DNA of 64,000 nucleotides, taken from Cordia subcordata. Taxonomy: Eukaryota; Streptophyta; Magnoliopsida; Boraginales; Cordiaceae. The notes under the pieces were generated by a model. That model was not told the origin of the DNA. It saw only the letters and a program-made list of their open reading frames with translations, and did no database searches. A program made the translations under genes and the position numbers. Below, one piece after another: positions 11,939 through 22,886 of the stretch (position 1 is the stretch's first letter; each line of letters opens with the position of its first letter). Location of the stretch: assembly GCA_028554755.1 (NCBI GenBank), contig JAPTOF010000005.1, positions 951,501 through 1,015,500 of the forward strand, read 5' to 3'.

Positions 11939-12895
11939 GTCGACCGACAAGGTCGACTAGTAATACACTACAACTATTTAAAGGCCTGATTTTGCTACAA
12001 TTTCATGATCTTTCACCCCATATTCACACACCTACTTCCTAAAACCCTAAATCCAACTAAACCCATCTCATACACTCACTTTTAAACACAAAAACACCTT
12101 GGAGTCAAGCTTCTACGAGGATCAAAGACAAGATTTGGGCATAGCTCATGGATTGTCAAGCATGGATTTGGAATAAAGGGTATACCTCTTTTGTCCTAAA
12201 TATAACTATGCATGATTAAAGCTATGTAGGGTGGTTATGTCTTATATTATGGATTGATTACTACTTTTTATTAATGGAGACTTGATGGATTTGTACATAT
12301 ATATGTGCTTGTGCTTAAGGTTTGTATGGCAAATTTACATACATGTCTATGTGTTTGTAGAAATGGCTTAATAATGTAGCTTATATATATTGAAGTCTAT
12401 TTTGCTATTAAACATCTCTAAATCATTATACTAGCATGTCTATGTGTTTGTGTGGTGATTACATGAAGTGGGTATGATTATATACATGTCTATGTGTTTG
12501 TGTGGTGATTACATGAAGTGGGTATGATTATATACATGTCTATTTGTGTGTTTGTATACTTAATAACATAATAGCTTCTATTGCATACATGTCGAGTGCC
12601 ATTGCTTAAATTCGTGTAATCTAAGGGTGTCTATGTGTTTAGTGGTAGAATATTCCAGCGTATTCTCAAATGTCATGCCCTAGATGTGTTTTCTTTGTGC
12701 TTAAATGTTAATACCCACTATTGTGATGCGATCGATGGTGAACAACTAGTAATTAGCCCAGGTCGAGTCCCCTTTGGCTTTAAATTCGCCAATAAGAGTC
12801 CAGATAGGTTTAGTTGACCTTAGTCCACCTAGGAAGACTAGTTAGTCCACCCTAATGCCCTAGGTTCATAAGGACCACCCTATGACTCTAGCAAA
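11939..12895 (+). repeat. Gypsy LTR fragment of the E type
   Basis: Aligns with about 61610-62580 of solo LTR E, from the GGTCGACC palindrome region, through the AAACCCTAAATCC leader-like stretch, to the CCTAGGTTCATAAGGACC segment. Both LTR ends are missing. It abuts CACTA sequence on the left and copia gag sequence on the right, so both borders are breakpoints. It holds one TTGGCTTTAAATTC-GCCAA hairpin copy with a lost base (about 12775-12794). Confidence 0.8.
12435..12534 (+). repeat. Perfect 50-bp tandem duplication inside the LTR fragment
   Basis: The 50-base unit starting CATGTCTATGTGTTTGTGTG at 12435 is repeated from 12485 without a visible difference; a third partial unit follows. The matching place in LTR E has one unit, so the duplication is private to this fragment and recent compared with its general decay. 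Confidence 0.9.
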
Positions 12896-13439
12896 CTCAG
12901 TTGCATTCATAGTATTGAACAAATAATGTAAAGCCTTTTGATTTAACTTTCTCTTTGGAAAATTGACTTTTTTCCAAACCAGGTAAAGAAGAGCGAAGGG
13001 CTCTATTCCATTCCAGTGGACAATGAATCCCTTTTTCTTTTCTAAGTGTGGCCCACACACGGCCAAGGGGAAAAGAAAAAGGAGATAGGTGAAGTAAAAA
13101 AGAAAGTACATGCGAAATTTAGCACCATCACAAGAGGTATGAGACTGGAGACGAGGACACTTTTACATTTGGCAAGATCTTTGTTCATAGAATACCTGTG
13201 AAATAATCTAAAGCCATTTGATTTAACTCAAACAATTTAATATCCTCACCATTCCATTCATTTTCGGGTTTAGGATCTCTCTTATCTCTTTCCATTTTAG
13301 TGGGTAAAGTAGGCCAATTTTCAATTATCTTCCAAGCCTTATAATCATGTGATTGAATGAAAACCTGCATCCTCATTTTCAAAAAGGCATAGTTGGTTCC
13401 ATTAAAAGGGGGTGCTTGCTTAATATAAATACCATCCAT
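12896..13439 (-). pseudogene. Ty1/copia gag, N-terminal remnant
   Basis: On the minus strand the frame from 13439 starts MDGIYIKQAPPFNGTNYAF and continues with a Trp/Tyr pattern usual for copia gag N-termini, to a stop at 13185. A second piece (about 12895-12965) reads KLNQKALHYLFNTMNATEF, the next conserved gag block. Between them lie about 260 bases of unrelated sequence flanked by 22-base near-repeats (12931-12952 and 13210-13231, TAAAGCC[T/A]TTTGATTTAACT). Everything downstream (rest of gag, pol) is missing. The gene abuts its own primer site and LTR on the right. Confidence 0.75.
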
Positions 13440-13483
13440 ATTTGCAAAATATAATTCTACTTGTTGTTAAAGGTAAAACCCTA

Positions 13484-13495
13484 GCTCTGATACCA
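13484..13495 (-). other. Copia primer binding site, initiator tRNA-Met
   Basis: The minus strand reads TGGTATCAGAGC, the standard copia primer site complementary to initiator tRNA-Met, two bases from the LTR end at 13498. It fixes the orientation and identity of the minus-strand copia remnant. Confidence 0.9.
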
Positions 13496-13497
13496 CT

Positions 13498-13601
13498 TGT
13501 AAGGGCAAATATCTTAAGGGGGTAAGTTAAGATATTGGACAATTTTTTGCAAATGAAAATTTATCACACAAATTCTCTTAAGCAATTAGTCAAACACCAA
13601 A
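13498..13601 (-). repeat. Copia LTR, inner part (minus strand), split by element A
   Basis: Begins TGTAAGGGC on the plus strand (LTR end ...TTACA on the minus strand) next to the tRNA-Met site. It stops at the CCAAA target duplication and resumes at 24784 on the other side of element A. Confidence 0.8.
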
Positions 13602-15497
13602 TGATGTGTTGTGTTTTTTAGTATGTTTGCATTGTTATTTGCCTATGTTTAAGAGGTGTTAAGTTCTAAAAAAAATGCATTAGTGTAATACTTTTGATAA
13701 GAATAGGCTTAAGCGTAAACAAATGTACATATTGAGTTTAAGAGACAAATTGCTACACTAATTGCTTGTTTTCAATGATTTAGGTGAACTTTGGGTTACG
13801 ATCGAGATTGAACGATGATAGGTGATGAAGATGGGAGATGTACGGGTCAAAAAGAGAAGATCGGAGGCTAGAAAGACAAAGAATGGAGGAAGAAAATAGC
13901 CAAACGACCTAGAAAAATGAGCCGGTCGACCGGCTAGGTTGACCGACCACTCTAGAGAGGTGCTCAAAATAACCGAACGACCACCCATCCAGAGCCTGTC
14001 GATCGGCTAGGTCGACTGGCCAGTCCAAAGAGCATCACCAACAAGCCGATTGAGCTAGAAGAAGAAGGTCGACCGGTAGTTCGTAAAAAGCTAATATAAA
14101 AGCCCAATTTTAAGACTTAATAAGGGGGATCTTTTGGAGAATTCTAAGAGGGATCTTAACACACCCACCACACACACACACACTTAACCCTAGTCTTCAC
14201 CCACATCCCACACACTCTCTCACACATTTCATCACTTTGAATCAAGAGAATTTAGAGGGTTTCAATATTTGGATTCTAGTTACTCAAGAGCTTTGCACAA
14301 GATTAGTTAAGATGAAAGGGAAGCTTCATAAACTCTCTTTCATTCTATCTCTTATTATGATTTAGTAGACTTGTGTAGGTTGATTTAACTTATGTAACAT
14401 GTTAGCTATATACTCTTATGATATGGGATTAAATGGCTGAATATATACATGTTGGATTTTCTTGTTCTAATGGTTATTTTCTCATTCATATCTAAGTATC
14501 TGATTTAATGCCTAAATGAGTAGCATGTGTATAAATTGAAGTCTATTTATCACTAAACACATCTAATCTATGCTATAATCATGTCTATGTGTTTATATAT
14601 AGATGTTATGAAGTGGGTAATGCTTATATTCATGTCTATGTGTACATTTACGTGGCTAGTAGTGAATATGACTTCAATAACGCGTACATGTTGGTTGTTA
14701 ATTACTTCCAATGGTCTAATCCGAGCATGACAATGTTTGGTAGTTGAATAGATCCATTTATTCACGAACACCTTGGCCAAGAACATGTATGAATGTGCTA
14801 TCAAGTCAAATCTCGCTGTAGTGACCTTATAATGATGGTAAGCAATTTAGGGCTAGCCTAGGCCGAGTCTCCTTTGGCTTTAAATCTAGCCAATAGGTTT
14901 TAGGATAGGTTTAGTCAACCTTAGTGACAATATATCCTGCTTTAAATCCAGCCAATGATTTAGTTACTAAGGTAGGTTCATTCTAAGTCACCTAGGAAGC
15001 TAATTGGTCACTCTTAAGGCCGTAGGTCATAAGGACCACGCTGTAGCTCTAGGAGGCGCCGCCTAGGGAAGGACCCATACAGAGTCGTAGGGGGAAATTA
15101 AGACACTGATTTAGCAACCTACTTAAGAGCAATTATGAAAGTAAGCCATCTTTCTTCAATCCCATAGCATTTGAGTATAGAATCGCCTATTCATAAGTTG
15201 AAGTCACCCTAACACCTTTCCATTCGTTAGTTCTTCTAGATTAGCTTATTTCCCACTTTCCATTCCTATAGTTTAGTTTAATTCGTTTTAGTTAGAGCTC
15301 TCGACCATAAAAAATCCAAAATCCCAAAAATAGATAGTTTAGGTTTCTTTTTTTAAGCACACTCTAGAACACACACGTAGAATCCATTTCCCAACATAGC
15401 CTCCCTGTAGAATCGACCCCATGCTTGCATACACTTTACCACACCGATCTGTGTGCTTGCTAGCCTCTAGAGCTTGCACTCGAGAGAAGACGCATCA
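13602..15497 (+). repeat. 5' LTR of element A
   Basis: Starts TGATGTGTTGTG and ends ATCA six bases before the primer site. U3 contains GGTCGACCGGC-type palindromes (about 13910-14075) directly upstream of a TATA box. Downstream are two CATGTCTATGTG motifs (14580, 14632) and the TTGGCTTTAAATCTAGCCAA hairpin (14874-14893) with a decayed second copy (14934-14956). A third inverted repeat, CTAGGAGGCGCCGCCTAG, lies at about 15050-15067. Chance ORFs (13758-13988, 14568-14804) are not genes. Confidence 0.95.
14095..14101 (+). promoter_or_regulatory. TATA box in 5' LTR of A
   Basis: TATAAAA lies about 20 bases after the last GGTCGACCGG palindrome. The same TATAAAA is at 23382-23388 in the 3' LTR. 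The position fits the pol II start of the retroelement transcript; the exact start cannot be seen. Confidence 0.65.
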
Positions 15498-15503
15498 AGT
15501 TCT

Positions 15504-15520
15504 TGGTGCCGTTACCGGGG
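15504..15520 (+). other. Primer binding site, tRNA-Asp type (A)
   Basis: TGGTGCCGTTACCGGGG pairs with the tRNA-Asp 3' end with two mismatches, six bases after the LTR end. Confidence 0.9.
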
Positions 15521-15777
15521 AGGCACGGTGGTTTGCATTCTTTGTTTGTGTGTTTTGGTAGTTGCTTTTCTTGTTTTCTTGCTTAACCTTTATAGTTTGT
15601 TTAGTCTCTATTTACCTTGTTTATTGTTTATATTATCTTGCTTTAGTTTTTGTTTATTTACTTAAGCTTTTGTCTTTATTTTTAGTAGACTTTCTAGGAT
15701 TGTGGTTTATTTGTTGTAGTTTTAGGAATATTGAAGTTTTTGGGGGTTGAAGTGGCCGGAGTTAGGATAGTTCATGT

Positions 15778-17300
15778 ATGCTTGGTAGCAGATCCCTTAG
15801 AAATCCCCTAGTTCCTCTTAATCCCAAACCCAATAGAATTGCTAGACATTTTAGGAATTTAAGAGATCTTCTTGAAGAGATGGCCGATCCTAATCATCCT
15901 CCTAATTCTCCCTATCACCTAATGAATCCCATTCCACGTCATGATCACTTAGGCATCAAGCCTAAGATCATTTTAGACAAGAACCCCGTAGACTTGACCC
16001 ACTTATAGATGAGGAACCCACTCTTAGGCAATTCTTTCTCCCCAAAGCCTTTAAGCCTAATTTGGCTATTCAAATTCTAGGTTTAGGGGAGACGAACTTC
16101 AAGATTAAGCCTAATTGTTGGCTATGTTTCCTTTCTTCTACGGGAGAAGCAATGAGAGTCCTCTAGATCATATCACTGATTTTGTTGAGATGAGTTCCAC
16201 TTTCCATGTCCCCAATGTCTCCCAAGAGGTCATACGTCTAAGATTGTTTCCTTTTCCTCTTAAGGACAAGGCTAGAGCTTGGTTGCATTCCTTACGTAGT
16301 GGTTGCATTACTACATGGGCTGAGTTTCAGTTTAACTTCTTTCAAAAATTTTATCCCATGGCCAAGACGGCCGACCTTAGGACCGCCATTATGACTTTTT
16401 CCCAACATGATCTAGAATCCTTTAATGAGGCTTGGGAGAGGTTGAAGGATCTTCTTAGACAATGTCCATACCACGGGTACGGCAATCATGACCTAATGAA
16501 ATACTTTTTTCGAGGTTTAAATGAACAAAATAGAATGATGGTTAATGCCGCCTCTAGTGGTGGCTTCTCTCTTTTGAGACCGACCGAGGCATGGGAGAAA
16601 ATAGAAATGATGGCTGAAAGTTCTTTCAAAATTTTTCCATGGAAAGGTCTAGTTGGGGAGGTAACAAGAGAAGTGTTAGTGAGGTTGGAGCTTCTTTATA
16701 TTTACCTACTAAGGTTGAGGCTTTGACGAATAAGCTAGATCAATTCATTTCTTTGTGTTTTTCATCCCAAGGTCATTAGACTAGTTCTATAGGTTCTTTC
16801 TCCGCTCCGTTAGTTGTTGAAGTTTGTGCATTGTGTTCCGAGTCATCTCACGAGACTATAGCTTGCCCTTTAGCATCTCAATTTCCTGAATTCATGAAAA
16901 AGCAAGGGTGTGCCACACAAGGTTATTCTCGTGAATATAATCCATACTCGAACACATACAATCCGGGTTGGAGGGACAACCCAAAATTTTCTTGGACACA
17001 AGGCCAGCATGAGTCTAGTTTACATCCTCAGGTTCCACCTCAGTAACGACCCTGTCCTTAATATCCCCCAGGTTTTTATCATGTTAATTAGCCTCGTCTC
17101 ATTAGTGCTCCTCAACTTCAGGCTTTACTTACTCCCTCTAGTAGCCAGACTCTTAGCAATGATGTGATGAAGTTAATGTAGTTTATTCAGAATCAGTAGC
17201 AGGCATTAGCTAGTCAGTAGCAGGAGTTAGCTGATAATAGGCAAGAGAACAAATGGCTAGGTTTGAGACATAGTTAGGACAGATTGCTACACAGTTGAGC
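15778..17300 (+). pseudogene. gag of element A, broken
   Basis: Gag would form the cytoplasmic virus-like particle and bind element RNA. The N-terminus is open at 15778-16008 (MLGSRSLRNPLVP). A frameshift separates it from the retrotransposon-gag core at 16115-16726, which carries FYGRSNESPLDHITDF, LKDKARAWLHSL and ESFNEAWERLKDLLRQCP. The zinc knuckle is intact at 16825-16866 (CALCSESSHETIAC, CX2CX4HX4C). Stops at 17044-17046 and several more Gln-to-stop changes follow in a Gln-rich tail (about 17170-17300). A poly-pyrimidine leader with chance hydrophobic ORFs (15474-15750) precedes it. Confidence 0.9.
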
Positions 17301-20300
17301 ACTAGAGACCCCGGGAAATAAGGTAGGCTAACCTTTGAGTCCAGTCTTATTCGTCCACCGATACCACTTATCCCTCTCAGGCCCAGGCTAAGGCTGTCAC
17401 CACTCTTAGGAGCAGTAAGGTAGTGGATAATAGGGTAGGAGTTAACTTTGCAATGCCTGTACCTAGTGGTCTTTCCAAGTTTAGAGCACTACATAGTAGC
17501 CTTGTTGAAGGGAATTCTAGAGAGGGTCCTATTGAGAGAGTTGAACCTATTAGAGACCATGGAGAGAGTAATACTTCCCACCCACATCGGGAGGGAAATG
17601 AGCCTATTGATGATTCCCATGTGTCTAGAGGTGTTGAGCTTAGAATTCCCTTTCCATCCGCCTTAGAGATGCCTACAACTAGTGAGGCTTCTAGGTTTTT
17701 TAAGGTTTTAGAGCATCTTAAGAACCTTAAGGTCATTCTTCCTTTGATAGATGCAACCTTTCCATCCCTTCCTATTCTAAGTTCTTTAAGGATCTTTGTA
17801 CAAGGAAGCGTAGATCATTGAACATTTCTAGGAAGATGAGGCTTACGGAGAAGGTGAGTAGTATTTGTACTTCGGGCCTCCTACCCAAGATAAGTGGCCC
17901 AGAGCTTTCACCATTCCTTGTAGGATCCGAGAGACCCAGATTGATCACGCCCTGTTAGATTTAGGATCTAGTGTGAATCTTATTCCTTACTCCATTTATC
18001 AACAGCTAGGTCTAAGTGAGTTGTCCCTTACACATCTTACTCTTCAGCTAGCTGATAGGTCCAAGCGTAGACCTAGAGGATGTTATGGTACAGGTAGGTG
18101 AGTTTGTGTACCCTATAGACTTCATAGTGTTAGATATAGATTCAGGACATGACTCTAGACATTCTACACCCATTCTTCTAGGTCGCCCCTTCTTTACCAC
18201 CGCAGATGCCATTATTCATTGTAGGTCGGGGTTAGTGGAGATGAAATTTGGGAATTTGAGATGCACTAAGAAGGTTACCAAGGCAGTGAATAGGGATAGT
18301 ATTGGAGGAAAAGATGGAGAAAAGTGCTTTAGAGTTGATGTGATTAATTCTTGTATTGAGGATCTTGTAGAGAGAACTATGGCCGATAGAGCAAATTTGA
18401 GAAAATGTGAGGAATTGATGTCTAGCTTTGATTTAGACACCTTAGAGTGGAAATATGTAGCTTCTACTTCCTTGATTGAAAGCCATTTGATTGATAAGTC
18501 ACTTGAGGTTAATCCTTTTAGTCTCGATTCTATTGATGTCCCCGTTGATAATGTTGAGGTTGAGTCCTCTTTAGTGGATCCTAATCCCTTTTTAAAGCTC
18601 AAACCCCTTCCTGATCATTTGAAGTATGCATCCCTAGGCCCTAGTGAGACCTTTCCAGTCATTATTGCTTCCGATTCTTCTAGTGAGCAAGAGGAACATC
18701 CTAGAGGTTCTTAGGGAACATAAGAAGGCTATAGGGTGGAAAATTGATGATTTGAGAGCCATTGACCCTTTAATTTGTGTGCATCGTATTCACCTTGGGG
18801 ATAGAGCCATTCCTTCTAGGGAGATGCAAAGGAGGCTAAACCCACACATCAGCACAGTAGCTAAGAAAGAGATCATTAAGCTTTTAGATGCAGGCATTAT
18901 TTATCCGATCTCTGATTGTGAGTGGGTTAGCCCGGTCCAAGTTGTCCCTAAGAAGTCTGGGATCACGGTTATGGAAAATGACGGAGGAGAGCTTATCCCT
19001 ACACGTACTCGCACGGGATGGAGAGTTTGTATTGATTATAGGAAGCTCAACTCCAAAACAAGAAAGGATCATTTCCTATTGCCTTTTCTAGATCAGATTT
19101 TAGATAAAGTGGCTGGGCATAGCTACTATTATTTTCTAGATGGCTATTTGGGTTATAATCAGATCCCCGTGTCTCCCAAGGACTAGAAGAAGACCACCTT
19201 TACTTGTCCCTATGGCACTTTTGCCTATAGGAGAATGCCCTTCGGTCTTTGTAATGCCCCAGCAACTTTCCAGAGGTGTATGATGGCCTTTTTTAGTGAC
19301 ATGATTAAGAGGCATTTAGAGATATTCATGGATGATTTCTCAATCTTTTTTGATAGTTTTGAAGAGTGCTTAAGTCACCTCTCTTTAGTCTTAGACCGAT
19401 GTGTGGAAAAGAATTTAGTGTTGAGTTGGGAGAAATCCCACTTCATGGTGCAACAAGGGATAGTATTGGGTCATAGAGTTTCATCTAGTGGTATTCAAGT
19501 TGACCCAGCTAAGGTAGAATTAATTGAAAAGTTGCCTGTTCCTAAGTGTGTCAAGGATGTTAGATCTTTTCTAGGACATGCAGGATTCTACCATAGGTTC
19601 ATTAAGGATTTTAGCTACATTGCACGTCCCTTGTCTAGGCTCTTAGCACAAGATATCCCTTTAAACTTTGATGATGAGGGTGTTAGGGATTTCAATAGGC
19701 TTAAATCCTTATTGTCTACATCCCTGACTATCCAACCACCTAACTACAGTCTCCCATTTGAGGTTATGTGTGATGCGCCCTATTATGCGATAGGAGTTAT
19801 CGTAGGTCAAAGGAAAGATAAGTTGCCCCATGTTGTGTACGGTGCTAGCAAGACTCTTGATGAAGCCCAAAAGAACTATACCATCACGAAAAAGGAGCTT
19901 CTAGCAGTAGTCTTCTCCCTTGACAAGTTTAGGTCATACATCCTAGGATCCAAAGTGATTGTCTACACCGATCATACGGCATTGAAGTATTTGTTGTCTA
20001 AGAAAGAGTCTAAGCTCCGCTTGATTAGGCGGTTGCTCCTCCTTCAAGAGTTGACATTGAAATCCGGGATAAGAAGGGTAGAGAAAATTTAGTTGCGGAT
20101 CATTTTTCCCGTCTTGTTAGAGAGTCTTCTAGTAATCCATCTCTTTTTCATGATTCATTCCTCGATGAACATTGTTTGCCGTCTCTCATCACCCACCTTG
20201 GTTTGCTAATATTGTCAATTATCTTGCCACAGGTATTTTTTCCTTCCTATTGGGAGAAGAGAGAAAAGGATAGGTTCCTAGCACAAGTAAGGCATTTCAT

Positions 20301-21509
20301 TTGGGAGGATCACTATCATTTTAAAGTTTGTGCGGATCAAATGATTCACCGTGTGTGCCCGAGGATGAGTTTGAGAGTGTTTTGAGCATGTGTCATGATG
20401 AGAGGTGTGGGGGTCGTTTTAGTGGGAAGAAGACCACCGCGAAGGTCTTGAAATATGGATTATTTTGGCCTACTCTCTTTAGGGATGCCCAAGACTATTG
20501 TAAAAGGTGTTTTAGATGTCAACAATCCGGGTCCATCTCTAAGAGAAACATGATGCCTTTATCCCCTATTCTTCCATGTCAGTTATTTGATGTTTGGGGT
20601 ATACATTTCATGGGTCCATTTCCACCTTCTTTTGGGTACCAATACATTTTAATGGCCGTTGATTACGTGTCCAAATAAGTTGAGGCAATCCCCACACGCA
20701 CTAATGACTACAAGGTAGTGGTTAAGTTCATTAAGGAGAACATTTTCTCTAGATTTAGAGTGCCTAGGGTCTTGATTAGTGACGGGGGTTTGCATTTCCG
20801 CCATAGGACTTTGGAGGCCTTGTTGAGAAGATATTCGGTCACCCATAAGGTAGCTACTCCTTATCACCCGCAAATTAGTGGACAAGTACAGGTGTCCAAT
20901 AGGGAGATCAAGTACATTTTAGACAAAACGGTTAAGCCCGATAGGAGAGATTGGTCTATTAGGCTAAATGATGCTTTGTGGGCCTACCATATTGCCTTTA
21001 AGACTCCCATTGGTATGTCTCCGTATAGATTGGTTTATGGGAAAGCTTGTCACTTGCCAGTAGAACTTGAGCATAGAGCTTATTGGACCATCAAGGCCTT
21101 AAACTTTGATTTGGTAAGTGCGAGTAAGAAAAGGAAGTTAGACCTAACGGAATTGGAAGAGCTTAGATTTGAGGCGTATGAGAATGCCAAGATTTATAAG
21201 GAAAGGATAATGAGAATTCATGATAAACACATTATTAAGAAATCAACACATTATTAAGAAATCATTCTCTCCCTCCGATAAAGTTTGGTTGTTTAACTCA
21301 TGATTGAAACTTTTTCCAGGTGAGCTTAAGACAAGATAGGATGGTCCATACGAGGTGTTGGTTGCCTACCCTTCTGGAGAAGTCAAGTCAAAGACTTGAA
21401 GGATGGCTGACCGTTGACAGTGAATGGGCAACACCTAAAGCATGCATATGATCTGAGCATGGCTCGTGTGGAGGTTTTAATGCTTCAAGACGCCATCTAT
21501 GGAAGTTGA
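17301..21509 (+). pseudogene. pol of element A (protease, RT, RNase H, integrase), broken
   Basis: Order seen: aspartic protease with LLDLGSSVN (17958 on); RT from about 18880 with the FMDD active site at 19325-19336; RNase H with VYTDH near 19960; integrase with an HHCC region (20390-20525), a core and a C-terminal end at 21507-21509. Lesions: stops or shifts near 18100, 18712, 19184 (Gln to stop), 20047 (two bases lost), 20676, plus a 19-bp duplication at 21227-21264. The first integrase Asp is His (CAT, 20604-20606; element B keeps GAT) and the final catalytic Glu is Gln (CAG, 20889-20891; B keeps GAG), so integration activity was lost even apart from the frameshifts. Confidence 0.92.
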
Positions 21510-22886
21510 AGATGAGTTGGTGTTTGCCCGGCTGACAGCATGGTGGTTAGCGCTACTAGGAGGCAACTTAGGTTCAATTTTGTAATTTTGCATTTATTTC
21601 ACTTTCTTTCCTTTTTATCTTCTTTTTTTTTCTTTCACCTACATCAAAGTGTTGAATCTCAATCCTTTGTCCCATAAGATACACCATTGCTTATTATTGC
21701 ACATGCCAATGCAAGCATGCATAGGCAATACTACTAATATTGTTTTCTTTGTGAGTGTTTGTGAATTGTAAGTCATAGGATTAGTAGTATGGTGATTTAT
21801 CATTGGCATGGAAAGCTTTGAAGAAGAAGCAAGGTTGTATCTATCATTTCTCCACTTGTTTCCCATGTTTTTACCCTATCCCCACCACCCTTACTTGTTT
21901 TGTAATGCGAACTTGCCTGTTTATGTATTTTGATCTATTTGCTTGAGGACAAGCAAAGTTTAGGTTTGGAGGTGTGGGAGTCTAGTTTTATTGCTATATA
22001 TTTTGTTTAGGGTGGATTGCATTATGTGCTTAAAAATGGTAAAAATTTTTCAATTTTGATACATGCAAAGTCATTTATTTCTTTGTTGACTATTGTGATT
22101 GACTCTATTGATTGATGAATATGAGATGCATTGTGGGGAAATGAATATAGTGGTTTGAAAACTAAGTCTTAGAGGGGATGCCATTTAAAGTTGTGGGGAG
22201 TGAGGACCTTTAAAAATGACTCATGTAGCCACCCTATAGCTTGGTAGGAAAGAGTGTTGAAAAAGGGTTATTGATATGAGTGCCCTTTCCTTGATTGGTT
22301 CTTTTTTATGTGCCAAAACTTTTTTTTTCTTTTCTTTTTGTGTGAATACAAAGCATGAAAAATCTAAAAAAATTTGAAAAGGGCAAAAAGGTGCAAAAAT
22401 ATCCAAAAAAAAGTGAAACAGAGAAAAAGCCAAAGGAACGAAAAAGTTTTGTGAATAAGTGCATAAGTAACACAATGTTAACTTAGCACAAGTTATCTTC
22501 TATATAAATATGTGAATAAGGCTTGTTTTAAGCCATTGTGTTTGTATATTCTTTCTCTTTTTGACTTTGAGGCTTTGTGTATGTTGGGAAGGCCATGTTA
22601 GTTGAGGGGGCGTGAAATATCAACATCCCAAGTGCGTGACAAAAAATCCTAGGCTCGTGGTGGTTTGGCTACTTGGGAAATTCCTACGAGGAATGAGACT
22701 CTTTATGAGTAGAGGGAAGATCCAAAGAGGCTTAGGGATCTTTCCACAATAGGATGGCCCCCTTCATGCTTCTTAGACTAACTTTAATAGAGAGTCAATC
22801 CCTTAGGTAACCCTTGGCATTGGCTTTAGAAATAAACTTAAGATTGGGCTTGCATGTGGACAAGAAAGGAGAAGGTTTGGGGGTGT
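21510..22886 (+). other. 3' untranslated region and polypurine tract of A
   Basis: No env or other gene. Landmarks: hairpin CTAGG-AGGCAA-CTTAG (21556-21571); hairpin TTGCTTG-AGGA-CAAGCAA (21939-21956) followed by a PPT-like AGTTTAGGTTTGGAGGTG; a T-rich run followed by an A-rich purine run (about 22318-22450); a second, decayed hairpin and the PPT GGAGAAGGTTTGGGGGTGT ending at 22886 next to the 3' LTR. Chance ORFs at 21639-21866 and 22221-22475 come from this composition. Confidence 0.75.

Noticed and set aside
15504..15520. A tRNA-Asp gene fragment
   Set aside because: Only 17 bases complementary to the tRNA 3' end, immediately after an LTR end; this is a primer binding site.
15474..15750. 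Hydrophobic Leu/Phe-rich ORFs after the primer site of A (and 27516-27789 in B), resembling a membrane protein
   Set aside because: They are produced by a T-rich leader; frames are not conserved between A and B, and no gag start is there.
17377..17736. Minus-strand ORFs opposite gag-pol of A and B (also 18216-18602, 31206-31708, 32044-32556)
   Set aside because: Shadows of the plus-strand coding frame; they occur in both copies only because the sense strand is conserved.
21510..22886. Possible env-like gene after pol, as in some Athila elements
   Set aside because: No ORF above about 85 residues, no signal peptide or transmembrane pattern; only structured non-coding landmarks.
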